Part shown: positions 1 to 12,877 of the stretch, piece by piece
Layout of the letters: each line of letters starts with the position of its first letter
Position numbering within the stretch: the first letter of the stretch is position 1
NCBI GenBank assembly: GCA_025024175.1
Contig: QCXZ01000137.1
Location: forward strand, 5,952,001-6,016,000
Direction: 5' to 3'
DNA from: Rhyzopertha dominica
Lineage: Eukaryota; Arthropoda; Insecta; Coleoptera; Bostrichidae
DNA length: 64,000 bases
The notes under the pieces: model-generated
The model's input: only the letters and a program-made list of their open reading frames with translations
Databases searched by the model: none
Told to the model about the DNA's origin: nothing
Program-made: the position numbers and the translations under genes

Positions 1-526
1 GCCGCGCCTGGTAAGCGTAAGCGGGAGCAGGAGCGGCGTATCCTTCGTACTTCTCCGGTTTGTACTGACCGTCGTCTTCGGCGCTGCTTTGCTGGTAGGC
101 TGCGGGGTAGGCCTGGGGGGCGGTGTAGCTTTGTTGAGGAGCCGCAGCAGCCAACGGCACCGGAGCTTTGGGGATGTGTTCTCCTTCCAGTATCCTGAAT
201 CCTTCCTTTCCTGCGGTGTATTTCACCGAGATCTTCTTGCCGTGGGGGTCGATGTAGGAGTATCCTCCGGTTCTGGAGCCGTCTGGGGCGATGGCTTCGC
301 CTTGGGCGAGGCCGTTCTCAGCTGCGAATGCGTACTTGAAGCCGCCGTCGTGGTTCTGGGCCTGCTTATGCATCAAGATTTGCGGGGGCGGCGTGGTTTG
401 CGTGTAAGGCTCGGGGCGGTAGTACTGTTCTTGTGATGCTGACTGTTTGTACTGGGGCGCCGATTCTTCTCGGTAGTACTGGCACATGCATGATGAGATT
501 AGGCTAAGTGCGATTACTCCTTTGAA
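1..526 (-). CDS. Cuticular protein exon 2, runs off left edge
   Basis: The acceptor ends ...TTCCAG at 527-528, and the exon begins TTC AAA GGA in phase 0. It holds most of the signal peptide core, the whole RR chitin-binding domain and a Pro/Ala/Tyr-rich low-complexity tail. It is much more GC-rich than the surrounding intron. The frame is open to base 1, so the stop codon is outside the window. Open frames on the plus strand here are antisense artefacts. Confidence 0.9.
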
Positions 527-3500
527 CTGGAACGAAAACAGGTTTTAGATAGGAGATTCATCAGATCATTTCAATTTCAACCCCATTTTCAGATGGCAAC
601 CCACTACTTGTGACAGATTGTTAGAACCCCAATGAAAAATACTATCCAACAATGTGCGACAAATTGTAATGGGATTTCATATTTCCAAGAAATTGACGAG
701 AATTCGTGGAAAAGTTCAGCTTCATATCGAAAATAAAAAGGGGCTAGTTAGTAGAATCTACTCGCAAACTACGAGCCCAGGCTCGTAATAGTTCGGCCGG
801 CTCGCATGTTCAATTACATGCTTTAAAAAGTTCTGATACCAACTCAAACTGTGACAAATTGCTACAAAACTGTTTATACTACATTAAAACACATACCTTG
901 AACTTACAAAAGCAAACAACTTTATTTCATTTACGTGAACGGCAATAATTACACAACCAAAAATGTAATTCAACTAACGGGTCATAATAGTTCGGCCACG
1001 TCAACTGACGGGTCATAAGAGTTCGGCCATGTATCCCATTAGCCATGGAAACACGAGGCGGCCTGCCAAAACAAAACATATACGGAATAAATCAACAACT
1101 ATCTGTCAAGCGTAGCTTATACTTTATTTTTCAACAGTTTTCAAGTAAAATGCCTCGTGGCATGCCTGTTAGTGAAGATTTGCGTATTTCTATGTGTAAA
1201 GCCCACGACCAGGGCATTTCGGGGCGTAAAATATCTGCTTCGCACTCAGTTCCGCGCTCTACAGTGCAAGACATTATCAATTTATACAAAAGAACTGGCG
1301 GGGTCCATCAAAAAAACAAACCTGGCCGACCAAGTCAAATTACCGGAGCACATAAGAAAGCTTTGCGTAAAATTATCAGAACAAACCGACGGTGCAATGC
1401 TAAAGAACTAACAGTACTATGGAGGGCTCGCATTTTAAAGGACGTTTCATTATCCACAACAAAGAGATGTATCAAAAAAATAGGTTACAAATTTTATAAG
1501 GTATTATTACTTTTTCTTTTGGAGTACAAGCACTTATAATTTAATTTCATTTTTCTACTAGGCAAAAGAAAAACCCCTTTTGACCAAACTACAGATGAAG
1601 AACAGACTAAAATGGGCGCGGGAACACAAAAACTGGACACAAATGCAATGGAATAGTATCATTTCGAGTGATGAGTCGAAATTTGAGGTATGTGTGGGTG
1701 ACACGCGAAAAAGAATTTTACGCACATCTTCAGAAGCATACCACAATGACTGTTTGGTAAAAAAGGTTAAGTTCCCAGGGTCTGTGATGGTTTGGGGTTG
1801 TATGTCTGCTAGGGGTGTGGGTAGTCTGTGTATTATTGACGGCACTGTTAATGCGCAGAAATACAGAGACATTCTCGAAGAAAATTTTTTACCCTCCATC
1901 CCGAATTGTCAAACGGCCGAAGGCGAATTTATGTTCCAGCAAGATGGAGAGCCGTGTCATACGGCAAAAAGAGTTCAAACATGGTTGCAAGAACATAAAA
2001 TACCGGTATTAAATGGACCTCCTCCAGTACGGATTTATCTCCAATTGAGACATTGTGGCATAATATGAAGAAACAGCTTCGTAAAACTCCAGCGCGTACC
2101 GTCAACGAATTAAAAGCCACCTTGCAGGCTACATGGGACAAAACGCTACCAGGGGAATGTGCAAGGCTCGTGGCTACAATGCCTAGCAGAATTAAAGCCG
2201 TTATTGCTAACAAAGGTGGTGTTATACAGTATTAAATGTTGGCCGAACTCTTATGACCCGTCAGTTGATGTGGCCGAACTATTATGACCTGTTAGTTGAA
2301 TTACATTTTTCGTTCTGTAATTATTGCCGTTCACGTAAATGAAATAAAATTGTTTGCTTTTGTAAGTTCAAGGTCTGTGTTTTCATGTAGTATAAACAGT
2401 TTCACAGTAATTTGTCACAGTCCGTGTTGGCATCAGAATTTTTTAGAGCATGTAACTGAAAATGCCAGCCGGCCGAACTATTATGAGCCTGGGCTCGTAC
2501 CCGGATGAGCTGTAATGTCAGCGAAATAGATCTATCTGTAATTGGTTGTGGTGCAGACAACATATTTTTAAAAAAGGGGCAAGCTTTATCAAATCTAGTT
2601 GGTCACTTGGCAAGCTATCTCTGGCGTTGATTGCATAACAATTTCGTATCAGCTAGATGTTATGTGGGTGGTGCATATTTTTGTGTTCACTGTACTTTAT
2701 TACTTACATTACTGAATGGAAATTCAGACTCAGAATTTAGTTCAGTTTCAGGAACCAGCGTAGAATACACAACGTAGGTTACACTATTAACAACGCGCAA
2801 ACTGTGTAATATTTTACTGTAGAAAATAGCATTGTGTAGATAATCAGAAATCTAAAAATATTTAGCTTTTTAATGGTGTCCGTTATCGGTATTGCATAAC
2901 ACGTTACAAATGTCAGTATTATTTTATATTTTATTATTAATTTTATTCCTTGTTTACTAAAAGACATACTGTTTAACTATGAAATGTGTAAACAACATCT
3001 TGTTTGGGCACACGTTAATTAAGGCACAAAGACCATACAAGCGTGCTGTTGAAAACACTTTGAAGCACTCAATAGGAACAAAGGGACTCCTCAATAACTG
3101 TAAACTCTGATTTTATTGTCTTTCTTCTCTATCGAGGGGGTAACCTAGTGTGATCCTGGGACAAATGCGATGTAATCTTATAAAATCCATAGTCTAATCA
3201 GTATGTAAATCATTACGTAATCTTGTAGATCTCTGTGAAGTCTGCACAATTAGTTAAAATACAATTTTTAACAATTAAGAAGAAAAAACCAAACCAAACA
3301 TTAAACCTTATTTTTTTAAAACACGATTAAGTCACAATATCAAACGTGCTGGAGGCGGTGCCAGTACCGAGATAATAAAAGAATATTTTACGGAATTGGA
3401 AGAATCCCTTAGATATTCTGTCAGATTACGATGAAATCAGTTTACAAGACGATCCAGGTAAAACAAACATTATAGTTCATCGGCAATGTAAGCGTCCAGA

Positions 3501-6500
3501 ACAAATTAAAGTCTCATCAAAAGCAGGTTTTTCTGTAATGTTTGCTGTGCCTGCTAGTGGTTATACTCTTCTTGTGTACGTAGTGTATAATTCTACAACA
3601 ATAAACCTATTACCACTCGTGGGTGAAAGGTGGCCCTAAAAACGCCGGATACAATCGTTCAAAATCAGGATGATTTGAGAGGCCATTGCTCGAGGGTTGG
3701 TTTATCACTATTCCGAGGCCTTGGAGATGGCCCCAAAGCTATTATAGGCGATAATATCGCTAGCAATGTATCAACTCGTATACTTGAAAAATGCATGGAA
3801 ACTTATATAAATTTTTTGCTATTACCTTCAACAAATTCAGTACAAAATTTTAAATGGTGCTTTTGCGGGTAGTGGGATTTATCGACAAGATCCCCAACAA
3901 GTCCTGAAACGTCTACTTGAAAAAGAAAAAGTTCAGAGAGTGTTAATGTTTGCACCAACAGTTTTTAGGATTTTCTTAAATCTGCAAGGCAAGCCAAAAC
4001 TCAAAGTACAAGGAAACAAAGAAAAGTTTCTACTGTTCAATGAAAAAGCCTTTCTGAGCCAGATATATTGGCAGATACAAAAAAATTAAAGAAAGAAAGG
4101 CGAAATAACAAAGAAATGACTGCAAGACCGTCAACCACCAACCTCCGAAAAATAAAATCAAAGATGACTTGTCAGACTCTAATAAAGATGACCATGTGTC
4201 ACTACATGATACTGACATAGATGTGGATGAGAAAGATTTTTCTGAAAACGACTACACCCTTAATGAGACTGAACAAAAGACTTAACATAACTTTCAATTA
4301 GAATTAGAAAGAGGTGATTTTGTAGTCGTGTACCTGAAAAAAGGGATCAAAAAAATTACTAAAAATTTTGTTGTATAAAGGCTTACTGGACTTTTTGCAA
4401 AACTACAAACGACAAAAAACACGTTGAAGATTAACTATTTGTAAAGAAAAACCAAGTGCAACGAAAATTGTAACTACTTTCTAGCAATAGACATATTTAT
4501 ACATTTTTCTTGAATTAGGATGTTCCCATTTCTTTTTTTAAGTTCAAAGATTATTGTTATTTTAAGCCAGNAACACCGAGTGATTTAATGGAGTGTCCCA
4601 AGTTAAGGAACGTATGCCTAACTTGCGACAATNATAAAAAAAAATATTACTAAAGTTCACCAACGACGAAAAGCACGAATTGATGTTTTGACCGAAAACA
4701 CTAGTTTCGGCTTTCAGGAAATCATAGATGATCTAAATACTAATAAAGAGTGTGACAGTGAAAGTGACGCTGAAAAAACCTCTTGTTCAATAATGATAAA
4801 AATAAATCTGCTGTAGATGTTCAGATATTATCAAAATTTTAGTCATTTTTTTACGAAAATAAAATACTCAATTAAGAAATAGCTTAAAAATTTAGCACAA
4901 CCTATTGTAACATGTAAATAAATATAAAGATGTATTTTCATTAGCCTATTTGTTTTTGTTTACATTTTTATTTATTGTGTTTCAATTATAGCAATTTGCA
5001 TAGTATCTATGGTAAGTATGGATTTCATTGTACGGAGATATACATATTTTCATATACTCAGGTTATTTACAGTTGTAAAATATTTATAAGAGCTATTTAA
5101 TTCAATATAATAACAGAAGACTATCATTGAGCGATTGACTATATCTTGCAGTTTGAAATTGCAAATATCGATCTTTTTTCAGTTTCCAGTTCTCTAAAAG
5201 ATATTTGTATCGGAGAATATTAAGAAATCCCATCTGTATAATGCAAGACTAGATCTCGCTCTAAATGTCGACGTGCGGTTTTTGCCTACCCAGTAATAGC
5301 ATTCGATACAGTTCGGTAAACCACACAAGAAATTGCCACACGCCAAGCTTTTATTTCTAATTTTGTAACCACAATAAGTCCTTTTTGTCTCGGAATGCGC
5401 GCGTAATCGAACACGGCGGTCAACAATAATTAATAACGTTTGCGGTAATCGCCCGGAGAATTTTCGCTGCGTGTAACTTTTTGCCCGCGCGTAGATATTT
5501 CACAAAATTCATCGACAACGGGCGTACCTACTCCACATTTTGCTATTACGGTACGACCTGCGGCCACAAGGAAATGATACGGTTACGCAACTGCGTTAAC
5601 AGAGGAAATTGTAGAAAAAGGCGGTGCATAATAATGCACGGCTCCAGATTCCTTCTTTTCTAACTTTCACACGCCGCGCAGAAATGTAACAGTTATGGAC
5701 TGGCACGTGTGAACTTTTTAGGGTATGTACCAACGTAACTCCGTTACCGACATTCGGTCGTTTATTTTCCAGAACGGAAACGTTCCAGTTCATTAGCGAA
5801 AGGTTTGTTCGCGTACTAAAAACTAGAGGCCGTATCGTCACGTCGGCAAAATAAAACTCCAAATCAAAACAAGTTTTTCGGGGGTCGTGCTCTTCTTGCG
5901 CCGTTCGCCACGTTCTGCTTGATAGGACCTGGAGGAATTGCTACGTAACATATAGTTTTGCCAAAGTTATGGAATCAGCCATAAAAGAGAGGCTTTATTG
6001 ATCTTTAACGATCGACACCCAGCCAGCGTGGATTTCATAAGGGTCCTTTTCTTCGCCTACCGTATTGACCAATAGCGTTAAAATCAGCGCCGTTATTCTT
6101 CTTAGAGCAGCACATCATAGTCAATATGTACACATTCGACAAGGTTCAATTTGGCAATCTTTCTAATTGGGTATTTGCATTGTATTTATATTTCATTAAA
6201 TTGCATATTAATAGGTAGCATCTAATCCACAAAACAGCTGTGACAGCTTATAAATTCGAAAAAAATGGATCGTAAGCTGTATTTTTAATATTAAAAATGT
6301 GAATATTTAAAGGGACCGCCAAAACGCGAACATATTGGCCGTGACGTCAGGTGTCTTGTAAATGGCCGCTTGTTTACATCTGGGGTCAGCGCGTCACGCG
6401 TCAGCCTCAGCCCGTCAATTCATCAGTTTGTTGTTTGCGTTCATTTTGTGACAAGCGAATTAAAATACGCCAAGAAAAAGTGAAATACTTGTGTGTTATG

Positions 6501-9500
6501 ACTTCGTAAGGCATGTTCATTGTTATGGAATTTGTGTACAGCGACAAGCGGTTCAGCGCGGCGGAGATGAGGAACGTAAAAGCAACAGCATAAGTGAACT
6601 TGTTATCAAATTAACGTAGCATTGATAATTTGATCACAGTGGGTTGTTGGAAACATATTATTTGTAAACATAAAAATGTAAGAATCAAAAATGTACCCTA
6701 AACTTGACATTTATTTTAGAGGTCAGAATAAATATAAATTGCCATTTATTTTCGCGGCTCTTGCGGTTCGTTTCCGGTCTGGATAACAGTCGAATATATG
6801 GGGAACAACGTCGTTCTGTATTATAACATTTCCCTCTATCAACTTAAAACGCATATAATTTTTCATGTCCTCTTCAAGCTATAACAAAATGGAAACTGAA
6901 TGGTAAACACTTATAACCCCAAAAAGAATAATAAAACTTACAGTAAGAATTAAGATGATCTTCACAACAGAAAAATAAACTTTGCGATTTCGGCATATCA
7001 CGTCTAGGGGCCTAAAACTGAAAAAGATGGACGGATGGGGTTTTCATAGTTTTATAGCGCAGATCTAATACTATCTCACAAGTTAAAGTTTGATTATTTT
7101 TTTCTTAACAATTGTGACATAGTGCCTTCAATTTAAATAAATTCGAACGTGGCTAACTTGATTTTTTTAAATAGGACGGTATATTCGTTTGCACGTCGTT
7201 AAATGCACCTTCTAATTTCCTTTCAGTTGATATAAAGGTGCCTCTAGGTGTTACTAATACTTTTTGTGAGATTTTGAAAAAACTAGTATTTTACTGTTCC
7301 TACAAATATCAAGTTAGCTATAATTATTTATCTTCAACTATTTTGTTAGACAATAAAGAGTACCTGTGCCGGAGTACATAACATCAGGCTGTACCACACT
7401 ACATACTTTGGTTTTTATTTTGAACCATATAAAATTTAATTATTTTCTTCTTAATCGTATTATTTTGAAAGTTGTTTTTATTATTGTCTGGCAAAACATT
7501 ACCCAAATTTATGGAACGGGATGGTACTCTCAATACGTGAAAAAACAAAACAGCGTCATGGAGTAACAATTCACAAGGTACATAAATGAACTACCCGTAA
7601 TCAGCGTCAGAAATTTATTACCAAACTAGACCTCGAAAATTGTACGCTCAATCAAAAGCAACATTCGTTGTTATTGATGATAAAAAGTATGTAAAATATA
7701 ATTTTAAGGGCATGAATCTGATACTGTGTCTAATAAGTTCTAAAAATGTCAATTATATTGTCACACAATCTACAACGACAATTTATCGTAAAAGGATTAG
7801 TGTTTTCCTGAGTTATCACGATACTTAGGCATAAATTTGTCTAAATCTGTGTGCAATGAAAAAAAAACGCAACAAGCTAGTATGAAAAGATACGAACCTA
7901 GGAAACTGCTCACAGTTTCAAGCAAGAGAATGCTACTGGGTGCTAATGAAGCAAATATTGTTAAAGACGAAATATCCAACAAAAGATGGAAAATACTCAA
8001 GTTCCTAAACATTGTGGCACTACAAACTACATATAATACTTTACAATATTATGTAAAATAAAGTCTGCGCTATAAATGCGTATACGTTCAGCTTTCGTCT
8101 AAATATCGTTTAAAACCATTGAAATAGCATAAAAAAACGTATTCGTAGATACCTTTTGGTAAAATTTGGGCTCAAAAGTAATAGGTCTGTCNATCTTGTT
8201 AGCTATGTCAGATCTTTCACACCGAATCCTTGCTGTATTTCGAAATAAAGAGCTTGCTGCATTAGTTCAGTACAATCTCTGTTAAGTCTTTTTACCTACT
8301 GAAAGCGTAATTTTCATCGTCCCGTACCCTTACTTTAAAAAAATAAGACTCAAAAAGTAACAATCAGGAGGTTGCATTTGTTATTATTATAAATAATAAT
8401 TGCTAAGACAAGAAACTGTCCCAGAAGATATTTCTACCTGTGAACTGAAGTTTCAAATACTGTTATTATAGAATAATATAGCCTATTTGGTGTATATTCT
8501 AAGTTGAATGAATTATGTTAATTTCACGTTGTAGTGTGCGTTTGATGAACAATACACTACTTGAACATTAGTAATATTGGATAATATTTTGTCGGATAGA
8601 TCGCTGTCTCTTGAAAACACTGACAAAAAGTTAATAGTTAGAGCACAAAGGATATCAGATGAAAGTTCTATACAAAAAGAAATATATCATCTTAAATCAG
8701 CGCTAGTGAAAAATGGTTATAGTAGTAAGAATATTTGGTCAGTTTTTAATAAAAGTGCTCATCCAAATCAAGTAAATTCTCATCCAGGACAGAGTAAATT
8801 GAAGTTGAGTTTGCCTTATGTACAAGGCTTTTCGGAAAAATTAGAGAGGATGCTTAGAAAACACGATATTTTAATTGCTGATAGTACATATAATAATTTA
8901 GATAAAATTTTAAGTTCTACTAAAGATAAAGTACATTTAGAGAGTAAAGGTGTTTGCAAAATTACATGTTCTTGCGGCAAGTGTTACATAGGTCAAACTA
9001 AAAGTAGGTACGCGTTTGAAAGAACACATACGTGCTACTAGGTTGCAACAGATAGATAAATCTTCCGTAGCTGAACACTCATATTTGACTAAACACATGA
9101 TTGATTTTGATAAAACAAAAATTTTACATAGAGAAAAATATTATCACAAACGTCTAATAAAAGAAGCTATAGAAATTTGTAGAAATACTAATAATTTTAA
9201 TAGGGATTGTGGAAATTATGAGTTAGGTGACATTTGGAAGGCTATTTTGTAGTTAACTTTTATCAAGTAGTTCGTGTATATCTAGTAGGTAGGTAGTTCC
9301 TTTTTCATCGTTAGGTTCCTTTTTTATCAGGTTGGCACGTTGTTTCTATGACGTCTCGCATCCTTGGTGATTTGTTTATTTACTTTCAAAATTTTGTTTG
9401 AACTTGAGTCAGGCAAATTTTGAGGTTCTTCGTCTTCGACAAAGATTATAGGTGTAATCGAAATGTCAGACTATTAACTTTTTGGTTTTCATTCTTAATC

Positions 9501-12500
9501 TCTTAACTTCGGACAAAATATTAATATTACATATTAATTTCAAATTACTCCATATACTTTAGAATTTTACGTTCAGACTTGATGTCTTTTATTTTAAGTA
9601 TTTTTTAATTCATTTTGTAACAAAAAGTGTTAAAATTGACTTTGATTTGCTTATTTTTTAGTAGCAGAAAATATATGCTGCTTTTAGTAGGCTTGTAGGT
9701 GTTCCAATTCACCCAATTAACGGCTTACTGGTTTATTGTGATAAACACTGCTCAGAACGTTGTAAAATGCTTGAAACTGCAAAGCCATAACCGCATAATA
9801 CCCAACTAGTATGGGTAAATTCGACGAAATAAAAGAAAGCTTGTGAAAGTCAGAGAAAATTCTCTCAGGGCAATCTATTTTCACCCGATGAGTCCAAATA
9901 AGAACGAAATTCAAGTTCTGGAATCTGATTGAACTGAATTCAACAAAGACGATTTAATTGTATCAAAGGCAAGTTTATAAATGAAACAGGAATAGCTTCA
10001 ATAGAAAAACTAAGATTCTATTTATATGTATGTACTTATCATATTCGGCGGCATCAAACTGAATAATGGAAGTCACATGATTAGCAATTCCATTTAAAAA
10101 TAGACGCATTGTTGTTCCTTAGGGACTGTATTAGATATCACGGTACTAAACTAGAGTTTAGCACAACGTGGTTTTTATCAACAGTATCTAATTTAGTGCT
10201 CCTTCTTTCTTAGCTTAAATATGGCTCAGCTTATTATGGTTAAGTATTTTTTATGAATTTAATACATTTTAAAATTTCTAATCTAATTATCAGTTACATT
10301 AGCATATTATACAAAATGTAACTAATGTGACTTTTTTAAATATCATTAAAAATCTCAGTTTGGAGGATTCTGTTAAATTATATTGAGAACAATTAAGAAA
10401 TAAATGTGGGAGCGTTAGTAATAAAGTGACAGAACTCATTCTTGTCTAACAAATTACAACTGGAAGACCGAAAACCACTTTTACAGGAACGTTGAAATCA
10501 ACAAAATGCTGCATTTGCAGGAGGGAGCCTAGAAGAACTAATTTTGCTATACAACGCATAACTCCAAATTTAAGAATTGCAGCAGATATTTTTAAGAAAA
10601 TATCGAAATCAAAATATAAATACTTGCGCTAAATCAACGTTCGTCAACTTTATTTTGTCGACTAATCAAACAAATATTACAAAGGTAAACTGAAAAAGCA
10701 GCTAAATGAAGTGAGCGAGCGAATATCTCAGTTCAGACCCACGGAAATTTATATAAGCGGTTAAAGTTTTTATTTTGTGATTCGCCCTCTACATCCTAAC
10801 ATGATTAATGGAAAAATCGTAATTATCCTCAGAATTTTAAACCTAGAAATCATTAATTCGGAGTTTTCTAGCTTGTATGCTTAAATCAATGCTTTGAAGG
10901 CATAATTAGTCTTGAAATACAAAAACGGTGATTGTGATGCAAGGAAATGCAACGCAATAAGAAACATTACGAAATATATATATATCTTCTCGTTAATATC
11001 CCTATACGCTTAACTATCGAGATTATCTTTTTAATTTATACCTAACAGGTGCTAACGAAATAGCACAATTCTGCCTGTCAATAATTTTTCGTGCCGTATC
11101 TTGTGGTTTAAAAATTGGTAGTGAAAAGCTTGGAATGCATTCGAAATTACGCAGCTTTATGTATCTTTGTATAATTTGTAATTTATTGTACCAACAATGC
11201 ACAAAATATTGACACATGGGAGGGAAATTATTGAATCATTCATGGCCCAACAGACAATAAATAAATAAATACGAAAGAACAACGACCCATCAAGTGCAAA
11301 TTTTGAAATTTTTAGTTAATTATGTCGAATGCGTCAGAAATACCTAGTTATTTTGACTATAAAACAGTATAATTTTTATTACATAAAACAAAGTTCAAAA
11401 AAATAAAAACAGCAATTTTAAAATTGTTCATATGACCAATTATTGTTTCGTCTAGTTTTCAAAATTTGACCATCGAAGGATTTTCTGAAAAAATACATAT
11501 AATACAAAATTTGACAGTATATATCCTAGAGATGAATCGCTAGGACTTTAGTTATTAAGACTTGAAGGAAAAAATAGTTCTTGGGCTTGATGAATTATCT
11601 AACTGCGACATAATTCCTTTATTTTTGCCATAATGAATCCAGTTAAGTTTAAACTGCGATAAGGAACAAGTGGCCTAAATGTATGGTCCTCTGAATAACT
11701 GACTGAAATCTATGATATCTAAAATGCATTTTTGATATTTATTATAATTAAATCCCCAATTTTTCACTACCTTTAGAACAATTAAAGATAGTTGTCAAAG
11801 CGTATCCCAGATATGATTTTGCCTTTTTTTCCTAAAGAGTACCGATAGCAGTAATCTATGGTATCATAACTACAAAATATTCTTACGCAAAATCTTATTA
11901 GTCGATTTAAGTTTAGTTGCTTTGATTGCACTGCCAATCGAATAAAAGTGTTTTTTTTTTTAAGTGAGGATAGTTGAAATAGACAAAATGTGTATTCCAT
12001 CTTAGGGTAAACGCGTTCTGCTTCATGGGAATACTTAGTCGATATACTGACACTAATCCAAATATTAAATTTTGCTAAAGTACTGTAATGAATTTTATGT
12101 AAAATAGTTTTGCATGTGAAAACGGTCTTTTCAATAACTGTCTTGACTACTGGTTTGCAATGGGATTTAAACTTTCCACATCATAAAAATATTAAAAACA
12201 GTTATGTCGAATGTAATTGTGAAAATATAATTGTGATTGTACGAGAATGCGTAATTCAATTTGAGATTTATTGTAATTACTGAGCAACTAATTAATTACT
12301 GCTTCAATTACAACGAAAGTAATTCAATTACTTTTTCAAGTAATTGTAATTAATTACTTAACAACACTGTCTTTCGTATATCTTTGCCAACTAAATACCT
12401 ACATTGAGTTTTATTTCAAATATCGTTTATAAGTAGTTTTGACCGCCTAGTAGATTGTCATTTTTCCCACTGTGCAGCGTACTAAGTTTATAGGTTTGAT

Positions 12501-12815
12501 TGAAAACTTTAATTTTAATTTACAAACTGGTGTATTAAAAATGAAGCAGTTGAAAAGAATTGCGCAACCCAAAACTACTTAAGCTAGAGTTCATTGTTTA
12601 CAAATAGCATAATTGTCCAGAAATGTACGCGATAGAAATACATTTTCAGAGAAGAATTTATTCTAAATTTATTTTTAATCTACGCAAGACAGACAGCCTT
12701 CAGCTCTTCAAAAGCTCTATTTCTCAAAAGGCATCGATAGAAAAATTAACTTTGGCATTACTTTGCAACAAAACGTGTTAACAAATCAGATAATACTCAC
12801 TGTGATAGAATCCAT
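1..12815 (-). CDS. RR-type cuticular protein gene, 3' end beyond window
   Basis: This gene encodes a secreted structural protein of the cuticle that binds chitin. Two coding exons join in phase 0 (12801-12815 and 526 down to 1) into at least 180 residues with no stop before the edge. Residues 1-20 form a signal peptide ending ...SSCMC before QYYREES. A Gln/Tyr-rich stretch leads to the RR domain at about residues 67-125, with GFKYAF, GGYSYIDPHGKK, VKYTAGKEGF and GEHIPKAP. A Pro/Ala/Tyr/Gln-rich tail follows. A very short first exon followed by a long intron is common in this family. The intron is 12,274 bp and contains several mobile elements. The domain assignment is firm; the exact subfamily is not. 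Confidence 0.88.
772..2497 (+). mobile_element. Tc1-type DNA transposon with 257-bp inverted repeats
   Basis: The element is flanked by TA on both sides (770-771 and 2498-2499). Its inverted repeats, 772-1028 and 2241-2497, are closely similar over about 257 bp. Each repeat carries three copies of a motif resembling GTCATAATAGTTCGGCCA: one at the tip (783-800) and two at the inner end (981-998, 1011-1028), with the mirror set on the right. That is the inverted-repeat/direct-repeat layout used as transposase binding sites in some Tc1 elements. It encloses a transposase gene with a small intron and one frameshift. It lies in the cuticle gene intron, in the opposite orientation. Confidence 0.92.
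1150..2235 (+). pseudogene. Tc1 DD34E transposase, one frameshift
   Basis: Cut-and-paste transposase. The start at 1150 (MPRGMPVSEDLRI) fits Tc1 proteins better than the upstream ATG at 1045. The N-terminal part has a paired helix-turn-helix region and the GRP motif (KPGRPS). A 60-bp intron, 1501-1560, has GTATTA and ...CTACTAG ends; splicing joins GYKFYK to AKEKP in frame. Catalytic residues visible are Asp in SSDESKF, Asp in QQDGEPCH and Glu in LSPIETLW, the last two separated by 34 residues. One base is missing near 2010, between IPVL and the tryptophan before SSSTDLSPIE, so the second and third acidic residues are in different frames. The stop is at 2233-2235. Otherwise the frame is open, suggesting a fairly young copy. 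Confidence 0.88.
3340..4840 (+). pseudogene. Pogo-like (DDE_1) transposase relic
   Basis: Several frames together match a pogo/jerky-type transposase of the kind common in insects: ASTEIIKEYFTELEESL, then SDYDEISLQDDPGKTN (first catalytic Asp in YDE), KRPEQIKVSSKAGFSVMF, then KGGPKNAGYNRSKSG followed by a stop where Trp is expected, then IIGDNIASNVS (second Asp) with YINFLLLPS, then FAGSGIYRQDPQQVLKRLL. A C-terminal piece (ELERGDFVVVYLKKG) follows near 4300 and a further basic segment lies at 4660-4840. Frameshifts, stops and a deletion where the PLD motif should be make it nonfunctional. Terminal repeats were not recognised. Confidence 0.75.
4850..8575. other. Cuticle-gene intron, no gene recognised
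   Basis: AT-rich DNA with short open frames (for example 7366-7566, 7640-7828, 7837-8061) that resemble no family I know. Two stretches are richer in GC: 5360-5960, and 6330-6620, the latter with a palindromic TGACGTCA-like site near 6341 and a 22-codon frame from 6525. They could be regulatory DNA or the ends of unrecognised mobile elements. Confidence 0.4.
8625..9483 (+). mobile_element. Penelope-like element fragment A (GIY-YIG end)
   Basis: A 5'-truncated copy of a Penelope-like retroelement. It begins at AAAAAGTTAATAGT (8625-8638) and ends at ACTATTAACTTTTT (9470-9483), a perfect 14-bp inverted pair. The reading frame 8639-9252 encodes the linker and the GIY-YIG endonuclease: KITCSCGKCYIGQTK, a frameshift near 9005, then KEHIRATRLQQIDKSS to ELGDIWKAIL and a stop. 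The reverse transcriptase is missing. It is closely related to the copy at 15.9-17.9 kb and the relic at 58.9-59.7 kb. A hairpin with TCGAAA lies at 9431-9470 in its 3' region. Confidence 0.85.
9484..12785. other. Cuticle-gene intron, mostly featureless
   Basis: AT-rich, no supported gene. The only structure noted is 12205-12371, where GTAATTAATTAC-like motifs recur and the stretch ends in AACACTG. On the minus strand this reads CAGTGTTG followed by TAAGTAATTAATTAC, resembling a hAT transposon tip. No partner end was found. Confidence 0.35.
12801..12815 (-). CDS. Cuticular protein exon 1
   Basis: ATG at 12815 encodes MDSIT and is followed directly by the donor GTGAGT at 12800-12795. The start is supported by a TATA box about 65 bp upstream, and by the fact that joining to exon 2 completes a signal peptide that exon 2 alone lacks. 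The exon is inferred from splice signals, not from transcripts. Confidence 0.8.
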
Positions 12816-12877
12816 GGTCGTGCGCACAGTCCAGCAACCACAATGACAATGTGTACCCCAAAACGGCCGCAGCTTGG

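Noticed and set aside
89..436. Plus-strand open frame of 115 codons at the left edge
   Set aside because: It is antisense to the cuticle protein exon, whose minus-strand reading has a signal peptide and an RR domain; the GC-rich exon gives open frames by chance.
1558..1899. Minus-strand frame of 113 codons in the Tc1 element
   Set aside because: It overlaps the transposase, which is the only coherent reading.
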